DNA of 64,000 nucleotides from Rossellomorea aquimaris (GTDB taxonomy: Bacteria; Bacillota; Bacilli; Bacillales; Bacillaceae_B), in the NCBI RefSeq assembly GCF_020171925.1, contig NZ_JAIVAR010000001.1:868001-932000 (forward strand), given 5' to 3'. A model generated the notes under the pieces. It was not told the DNA's origin. It made no database searches and was given only the letters and a program-made list of their open reading frames with translations. Below are positions 58,433-64,000 of the stretch, piece after piece; the stretch's first letter is position 1, and each line of letters starts with the position of its first letter. The position numbers and the translations under genes are program-made.

Positions 58433-60380
58433 AAAGCTCTACCTCCATCACGCAATAATCATAGTAATCGATTTCCACATCCACCTTGAACCCTGCGTGT
58501 GCAGGGACGGACCCTATATAAACAGCATTCGATTCGACCTTCTCCACTACAACGCCCTGATCATCTGTAGAGGCAGTTTTGATCGGTAAATCATAATCGC
58601 TTTGTTCCCCGATTACCTTGAAGACGAGTTTGCCTCGCTCCATAGGCTTTTTGGAAGAGATGAAAAATTTATATTTTCCGTTCTTCCTTTCAGTAGGAAC
58701 ATACTTCTGCTCGATTGAAATGGGGTTTTTATTTGGCTTGCGTTCTTTCTTCTTATCTGAATCACCATCTCTATCAGGATTCAGTTCATTCTGACCACCT
58801 GGATTGGTTGAACCACCTCCTGCATTTCCACCTTCTCCATGGGATCCGTCACCATTCCCACCTTCTTCACCTGTGGAAGTGATCCCATATTCACCAGAAA
58901 GTTGCTCTTCGAAATCCTGTTCTTCAGTACTATTCCGTCTTCGGGAAGTTTTACGCTTTGGTTCTTCCTTTTTTTCTTTCGTGACAAGTGATTTGATTTT
59001 AGAATTCAATGATTCCGTTTTATTCGCTCCAGTATCGGAAATCATATTTTTATTTGGGAGGAAGTCACTTAAACCGACAGCATCCATGCTGTCTGTCACT
59101 TGTTCCTGGAAGTATTCTTTTACGGATTGCCTCATGAACTTCCTTAAATCGGAATAAATGGCGTTAGCCAACTTTGGATTTTTTTCATATCTGTCCGGTG
59201 ACCATTCGTTGTGGGCAGGGTTTTCCATTTGTTTGAATATATTATTCATTTGATTGCCCGTTATCATCAGTAGACCTGTAAAAGAGATACTTCCACTTAT
59301 ATTCTTCTGTTCAAATAACCTCATGCCGGTCTTCCTTGTCATAAGTACCCTTCTGTTCAAATCTTCACCATTCAACAGAAAAAGGGTCGCCTCACCTTCC
59401 TCGAAGTGTATACCGGCTTTATATTTTTTTGCAGGATATTCTATTTTGATTGTCTTTTCTGAAATCAATAGATTGAAATAGTTCTTAAGTATCCGGTTCT
59501 CTTCATTGTCTTCCAAGTCATAGATAAGTTCTTGGATATTTGATTTATTGATTTCAAAATCATTGATTCTTACAATGAGCTTCTGGTTATACACCGTTAT
59601 GAAAAAATTAAAAAGAATCGACTTTATGACTTCACTTTCCCATTGCCGGCCAGGTTCAAAAGCCATTACATATATATCAGTGCCTGTCTCTTCCCTTACA
59701 AATTGTTCTTCTAAAGAGAGTTGGCCAGGAATGGCTTTTGATTTATCGTTATTTGTGTAGTAACCATTCCCCAGGGTGATTTGATCATTATCCTTCCTGA
59801 ATGACATGATGTTGGCCACACCAATATGCGATTCATAACCAGTGATGTCCACAGATGAATAAAACAATGTTCGCAGCTTGGAGTTCAAGAACGGAGCCGA
59901 CTTCCCAATACCGAAACTTCCCCCGGAACTTTCACCTTTATTGGAAGAACCCGCTTCCTTCACAAGTGAGCTCCATGGCGAACCAAGTTCCCCATCTTCA
60001 GCACCTTCCAATCCTTTTGTGTTAAAATCACTTATTCTTAGAACATTGATTTTTTCTCTATCCAGAATTTCAAGGGCATCTTTTATGAAATCTTCACTCT
60101 TTTGGTTCCGGTCCTTCCAGGTGTCCTCACATTGCTTGAATATCTCAAGCATTTCCCGTCTATTCGGAAAGATGTCCATATCTGCAGAAAAACTACTGAA
60201 TTCAACAACTACCGGTTCCTCTTGATTCTTTATTGCATCCAAGGAATTCTGGCAAATTTCACGCGTCAACGCATCCAGAGCATTTCCCCTGAATGTCTCC
60301 ATTCCGGCATTATTGATGGAATTTATCATACCACCAGTTGCTGCTGGAAAATTCCAAAACTTGTTCATGATAATCCCCAT
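58422..60380 (-). CDS. GHKL-type ATPase of a candidate defence system
   Basis: 652 residues. GHKL Bergerat-fold motifs are in order: N-box EICQNSLDAIKN (about 41-52), G1-like RISDFNTKGLEG (about 115-126), G2 SSGGSFGIGKSAPF (about 150-163) and ETGTDIYVM (about 236-244). This resembles MutL/Hsp90/MORC-type ATPases. A low-complexity Gly/Asn/Glu linker (about 500-545) leads to a C-terminal beta-rich domain (about 570-650). It is the first gene of its transcription unit. Confidence 0.8.
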   Translation of the reverse strand: MGIIMNKFWNFPAATGGMINSINNAGMETFRGNALDALTREICQNSLDAIKNQEEPVVVEFSSFSADMDIFPNRREMLEIFKQCEDTWKDRNQKSEDFIKDALEILDREKINVLRISDFNTKGLEGAEDGELGSPWSSLVKEAGSSNKGESSGGSFGIGKSAPFLNSKLRTLFYSSVDITGYESHIGVANIMSFRKDNDQITLGNGYYTNNDKSKAIPGQLSLEEQFVREETGTDIYVMAFEPGRQWESEVIKSILFNFFITVYNQKLIVRINDFEINKSNIQELIYDLEDNEENRILKNYFNLLISEKTIKIEYPAKKYKAGIHFEEGEATLFLLNGEDLNRRVLMTRKTGMRLFEQKNISGSISFTGLLMITGNQMNNIFKQMENPAHNEWSPDRYEKNPKLANAIYSDLRKFMRQSVKEYFQEQVTDSMDAVGLSDFLPNKNMISDTGANKTESLNSKIKSLVTKEKKEEPKRKTSRRRNSTEEQDFEEQLSGEYGITSTGEEGGNGDGSHGEGGNAGGGSTNPGGQNELNPDRDGDSDKKKERKPNKNPISIEQKYVPTERKNGKYKFFISSKKPMERGKLVFKVIGEQSDYDLPIKTASTDDQGVVVEKVESNAVYIGSVPAHAGFKVDVEIDYYDYCVMEVELYED

Positions 60381-60486
60381 TTCTTTAATGTTTTTTTTGT
60401 AATGTCTGATAAATAATCATTACAATTATTCTACTAAATTCGGCATTCATTTAAGATAAACTGCAACTTATTCAAATGAGTAACTT

Positions 60487-60506
60487 TTAGGTATATTTTA
60501 AAAAGG
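60487..60506 (-). promoter_or_regulatory. Shared motif upstream of GHKL gene
   Basis: On the minus strand CTTTTTAAAATATACCTAAA lies about 110 bp ahead of the GHKL start, matching the methyltransferase motif at 56706 with one mismatch in the core. It lies in the 191-bp gap between the two units, which also holds a small TATGCT/AGCATA palindrome at 60523. Confidence 0.5.
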
Positions 60507-60571
60507 GAACTGGTACATCGCTATGCTAAATTAAGCATACCGAAGTCCATCCCCTCAAAATTGCCATTACA

Positions 60572-61975
60572 TTAAATTATATGTTTATTATAAAACTGCT
60601 CTTCAATTTCACCAATAAACACGGAAGGCTTACCGTAATAATAAAGCTGCAAATATGTCTTTGCTCGTGTTATTGAAACATAGAGCAAACGTCGCTCTAC
60701 TTCCAGGTATTCATCATCCTGAATATCTTTGTCTGCTATTTCATCAATAAGATCTATGATGATGACATAGTCAAACTCAAGGCCTTTAGCTGAATGGAAA
60801 CTGGTAAGTTTCACACCAGGTGTATGTGCATTACCTTTTTCTTTTTCGATGAATTCATGAGGGATTCCTTCTGCTTGTAAGCTATAATAAAACCTTTTAG
60901 TCGATTTCCATTCTTTAGAGAGGATTCCAATTGTTTTTTCTGGTTCCTCTCTTCTCAACTTTTTGATTGTTTCAATGACAGCCGCATCCTGTTCTTTCTT
61001 GGAACTGCATTCAAATACATCCGGCATCGGCCCTGAATATTCCGGCAGGACAGGTTGGACATACTCTTCATCGTCTATGATTGAGTCGTGCTGCTGCAAG
61101 CTGTTGGCCATCTGGATGATCTGCTTCGTAGAACGGAATGAATTTTGCAGAACCTTTGTACGTCCCCCTAGGATATTTATCCCGATTTCCTTCCAAGAAA
61201 AAGATGTCTTATAGATTTTCTGACCTTTATCAGCTGCAACGACAAACCTATCCTTTGCGATATAACGGAGTAACTTAAGTTGGATTTGCTGTAAATCCTG
61301 AGCCTCATCCACCATAACGCAATCAAATTTATATTGATCACTGAGCTTTCCTTTATTCTGATAAATCATTAATCCATAGTCATCATAATCCAGTCTTCCA
61401 TCTTTCTTCTTGTTTGCTTCATATCCTACATAAATACTGAAAATGACGTCCCTATCTTTTTTTGTTACACGGACATCCCCACCGCGACCTGAACGTGAAG
61501 CATCTTTATAGTCTGAAGACGTCAGAATCGCCTTCCCTTTTATCCAAGAGATTTCTTCTAAAAGGAAGTCTTGGAATTTATCATCTTTAATGAATCGGTG
61601 TTGTTTGGATGAACTCTCTTTTATTGATTGTTGAAGGTATCTTTTCCTATCTTTTGTATTCGCAACCTTGACCCATTTTATATTGCCAACCTGCCTTAAC
61701 GGTTGGAATGCCCAACTATGAAAGTTATAGACATGGAGATTATCCGGTCCAATTTGTTCCGCAATATATTTAGCATAAGTACTAAGTGTTTTATTATAAG
61801 TGAAGAGGCCAATCTTTATTGCTGGGTCCTTTTTAATCATTTTTCTTGCTTTGTTTAAAAGGACCGTGGTCTTCCCACTTCCGGCAATGCCTTTTATAAG
61901 GAGTTCCTCCCCCTCATAATCCACTACTTCCCTTTGCTTTTCAGTTAAATCATGTGCAATAGCTTCAATGGTCAT
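60572..61975 (-). CDS. SF1 (UvrD/Rep-like) helicase
   Basis: 467 residues, shorter than the usual 650-750 of UvrD. Motif Q/I LTEKQREVVDYEGEELLIKG then IAGSGKTTVLL (Walker A about 31-37), motif II CVMVDEAQDLQQ (about 222-233), motif IV VLQNSFRSTKQI, motif V TSFHSAKGLEFDYV (about 402-415) and motif VI YVSITRAKTYL (about 440-450). It should be an ATP-driven translocase. It starts 13 bp after the 62-residue gene and belongs to its unit. Comparable helicases work with nucleases in AddAB and Gabija-like systems. Confidence 0.88.
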   Translation of the reverse strand: MTIEAIAHDLTEKQREVVDYEGEELLIKGIAGSGKTTVLLNKARKMIKKDPAIKIGLFTYNKTLSTYAKYIAEQIGPDNLHVYNFHSWAFQPLRQVGNIKWVKVANTKDRKRYLQQSIKESSSKQHRFIKDDKFQDFLLEEISWIKGKAILTSSDYKDASRSGRGGDVRVTKKDRDVIFSIYVGYEANKKKDGRLDYDDYGLMIYQNKGKLSDQYKFDCVMVDEAQDLQQIQLKLLRYIAKDRFVVAADKGQKIYKTSFSWKEIGINILGGRTKVLQNSFRSTKQIIQMANSLQQHDSIIDDEEYVQPVLPEYSGPMPDVFECSSKKEQDAAVIETIKKLRREEPEKTIGILSKEWKSTKRFYYSLQAEGIPHEFIEKEKGNAHTPGVKLTSFHSAKGLEFDYVIIIDLIDEIADKDIQDDEYLEVERRLLYVSITRAKTYLQLYYYGKPSVFIGEIEEQFYNKHII

Positions 61976-61988
61976 AATTCAATTCTCC

Positions 61989-62177
61989 TTACCAAAAATC
62001 ATCGTCATCGTCATCATCTTCCGAATAAATTGCATCCATAGCTGACGGGACGCCTTTACTCTCTTTTATCACCGATTGGACTTTATCAATCTGATATTCA
62101 ACGGTTTTATTAATTTTCTCCCTATCTACTACGTTTTGGATACACCATTCATCGGCTACCTTACTCCAGATGCTCAT
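61989..62177 (-). CDS. 62-residue acidic protein between helicase and AddB-like genes
   Basis: MSIWSKVADEWCIQNVVDRE followed by a helical segment and a terminal run YSEDDDDDDDFW. The start overlaps the AddB-like stop codon (TGATG), so its translation is coupled. The aspartate tail suggests a binding partner or DNA-mimic role, which is speculation. No family recognised. Confidence 0.7.
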   Translation of the reverse strand: MSIWSKVADEWCIQNVVDREKINKTVEYQIDKVQSVIKESKGVPSAMDAIYSEDDDDDDDFW

Positions 62178-64000
62178 CAGCCTGATTTTCTCCTTTCTTC
62201 ATCATCAACGGGATGATGTGCTTCAGGGCAAAAGGCATTATGGGGACAAAAGCGGCACTTCATGCTTGGCTTTGCTTCCATTTGGATTGGGTGGTTGTTC
62301 AATTGGTATTCAAATTCTTCCCTTAGATCAGGTATGATGGTTTCCGGCTTATCATACAGTTTTTTAATTCTATTTGCAGTCTCTTTACTATCGTCATCAA
62401 CATTTTGATTTTGAAGTGCCGGGAATAAAAACAATTTTCTGAGGTTACTATATTCATTTTCTTTTCCATAAGGCAGGTGTCCTCCATAATGCTTTCTAGC
62501 CCAATCTGAATACCGTAGATTTTCATCTGCCATGAGGTTGAGCTTGAAATCCGTCCAGTATGGGAAAAGCTTATCTACATCTCTCTTCACCATTTCTTCA
62601 GTACCTTTCCTTCCGATCAGTGCCTGAACTGACTTCAAGAGGTTACCATACATGAATTCATGTATGAACTCACTATCAAACGTACTAAATTCCTCTGTGA
62701 TGTAACTATAGTAAAAACGACGTGGACAGAACTCGAACTCAGCCAAGGCATCTACAGGATATGCGAGGAATGTATCTAGTTCTTCCTTGCTGACTGACCT
62801 TTCCAATGGCTCATACAAAAAATCATTTTCAAGTGAGTTCTTTTCCTTGTTAGGAGTCAATCCCAATTGACTTAGATAAATTGCTTTATCCAGATTATCC
62901 TTATCCTCATACTGAACCATCCAGGAAAGTTCAATTTCATGGGAGAATTGAAGGAGATTATACATTAAGTACCTCGTAATCCCTTTCACATGTCGATTTC
63001 TTAATGCTTGAAAGGAGAGCGGGATATTAATTTCTGCCAACGCCCTGAATGTCTGCTCTTTCAGCGGCCATGGGAGCTGATATTCGTTATAAGGTAAACT
63101 ATTTTCATCGAGACCGGTCACATGCGTGATTCTGTTCTCTTTGAATGCTTCTCCATCCATTTCGATGAACGGACGAATAACCATATCCTCATCATGGTCA
63201 CTATTCAAATTTCCAGATAAATACAAACTTATCGCAGAACTGATGTCATCTATATGAAACATTTCAACTGTCGGCGCAGTTTGCAGTGTCTTTTTCAGCT
63301 CTTCCACCAAAATCCTTTCTTCCTGTTGAATCTCCTTTTCCAAATGGGGATTTGCATCGAATACCAAATGGCGTAATTTTTTGAAGTGTTCTGTCAATGA
63401 AACTCTATTTCCTCCAACTCCGAAAAGTGATCCGGCAACTTGGAATAATTTTTCTATGAAACTGATGACCTGTGAGACATCAGGTTCCTTCATTGAAAAA
63501 TGAGAAATACGTTTAAAAGGACTTTCCATCATTTTATGGAAGCGGTTACCGATATCGTTTTCAAATACAGACAAAACATCTTCTTGAATCTCCTTCAGAA
63601 GAGTTGCCCTTTCCAGCCAATCATGGATAGTCTCACAACCTTTGAAGAATGGGAGTAAATCCCCAAGTTCTTTTGTGAAATCCCTAGCGTTTTTATTAGT
63701 TTCCTTGTCGTATAACCAACCTGATGAAAAACACTCGAAGATTCCACTTTCAGTGATTGCTAAACATTTACTCCGTTCATCCCACATCTGGTGTAAATGG
63801 AACATATACTGACCGATAGGATACGAAAGCAAGCGTCTCTTTTTCTTAAATAGTTCTGGATAATATTCAACCAATCTATTGTTTAGAGTCTGTGCATTCG
63901 GTGCGATAAATGTTTTCTTCTCCCCTTCTTCTCTTTGAGTATGCTCAAAATCCGTTAAGAATGAATAAAAATCTTCATAGTCTGTTACGAGCACATCTTG
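62177..64000 (-). CDS. AddB-like Fe-S nuclease-fold protein (partial)
   Basis: At least 605 residues; the frame is open to the right edge, and the GTG at 63994 is not a convincing start, so the N-terminus lies outside the window. The C-terminal part begins AEFEFCPRRFYYSYITEEFS and ends PSMKCRFCPHNAFCPEAHH, giving the single plus CxxCx5C cysteines that bind a 4Fe-4S cluster in AddB and Cas4-type nucleases. A canonical D-x(n)-(D/E)xK catalytic core between them is not evident. Probably the DNA-end-processing or structural partner of the SF1 helicase. Confidence 0.75.
   Translation of the reverse strand, partial: QDVLVTDYEDFYSFLTDFEHTQREEGEKKTFIAPNAQTLNNRLVEYYPELFKKKRRLLSYPIGQYMFHLHQMWDERSKCLAITESGIFECFSSGWLYDKETNKNARDFTKELGDLLPFFKGCETIHDWLERATLLKEIQEDVLSVFENDIGNRFHKMMESPFKRISHFSMKEPDVSQVISFIEKLFQVAGSLFGVGGNRVSLTEHFKKLRHLVFDANPHLEKEIQQEERILVEELKKTLQTAPTVEMFHIDDISSAISLYLSGNLNSDHDEDMVIRPFIEMDGEAFKENRITHVTGLDENSLPYNEYQLPWPLKEQTFRALAEINIPLSFQALRNRHVKGITRYLMYNLLQFSHEIELSWMVQYEDKDNLDKAIYLSQLGLTPNKEKNSLENDFLYEPLERSVSKEELDTFLAYPVDALAEFEFCPRRFYYSYITEEFSTFDSEFIHEFMYGNLLKSVQALIGRKGTEEMVKRDVDKLFPYWTDFKLNLMADENLRYSDWARKHYGGHLPYGKENEYSNLRKLFLFPALQNQNVDDDSKETANRIKKLYDKPETIIPDLREEFEYQLNNHPIQMEAKPSMKCRFCPHNAFCPEAHHPVDDEERRKSG

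Noticed and set aside
1-64000. tRNA, rRNA, riboswitch or insertion-sequence features
   Set aside because: No cloverleaf, rRNA-like stretch, T-box or known aptamer pattern, and no transposase frame was recognised by eye.

Overview
The window looks like the chromosome of a low-GC Gram-positive Bacillaceae bacterium (Bacillus or Rossellomorea type). This is inferred from AGGAGG-type ribosome binding sites, TTG and GTG starts, a SpoIISA/SpoIISB toxin-antitoxin pair, an RsbR-type stressosome protein, cre boxes and Bacillus-style lipoproteins. No rRNA, tRNA, CRISPR array, transposase or integrase gene was seen.

1-37.4 kb is ordinary but accessory-rich chromosome. It holds small stand-alone enzymes (a thioredoxin-reductase-like flavoprotein without its redox cysteines, nucleotidase, two Nudix hydrolases, several GNAT acetyltransferases, HAD phosphatases, alpha/beta hydrolases, an S9 peptidase), an ECF sigma factor with its probable anti-sigma factor, a drug-efflux MFS transporter, a secreted lipase-like protein and a phytoene-desaturase-like oxidoreductase. 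At 30.4-36.1 kb a sigma-54-dependent catabolic operon (acyl-CoA ligase, enoyl-CoA hydratase, 40-residue peptide, Na+/solute symporter) has a near-perfect -24/-12 promoter, a cre box in its leader and a sigma-54 activator gene upstream. Several genes are broken: a frameshifted CPCC zinc-ribbon gene and a lipoprotein gene whose start codon reads ATC.

Intergenic DNA here carries unusual ordered arrays. Three loci each contain five TTTTGATAA-type units spaced 20-21 bp apart. A fourth locus has six GCGC-centred units exactly 20 bp apart, and a fifth has GGCTTGTAT units 20 bp apart. A second dispersed family consists of GGGAC(A/G)GGTTCT palindromes.

37.9-48.4 kb is a mosaic of mobile-element character. 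It has an operon of six short overlapping genes of unknown function behind a palindromic operator, a membrane protein gene, a phage SPP1-like replication block (gene 38-39-40 order: initiator, helicase loader, DnaB-type helicase), a DUF6338-like membrane protein and decayed genes. The 3' tail of the 40.2-40.7 kb membrane gene recurs at 48.26 kb, abutting another truncated gene, which marks a recombination junction.

48.4-64 kb is a defence island: an McrBC-like pair, a possible ExQ-type restriction endonuclease, and a Sau3AI/MutH-like endonuclease with Vsr and a C5-cytosine methyltransferase (a GATC-type restriction-modification-repair set). After these come two adjacent transcription units that I cannot match to a named system: GHKL ATPase + two unknown proteins, and SF1 helicase + 62-residue protein + AddB-like Fe-S protein. 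The second unit runs off the right edge. The methyltransferase gene and the GHKL unit share a promoter-proximal motif. This pair of units is the best candidate for an undescribed system.
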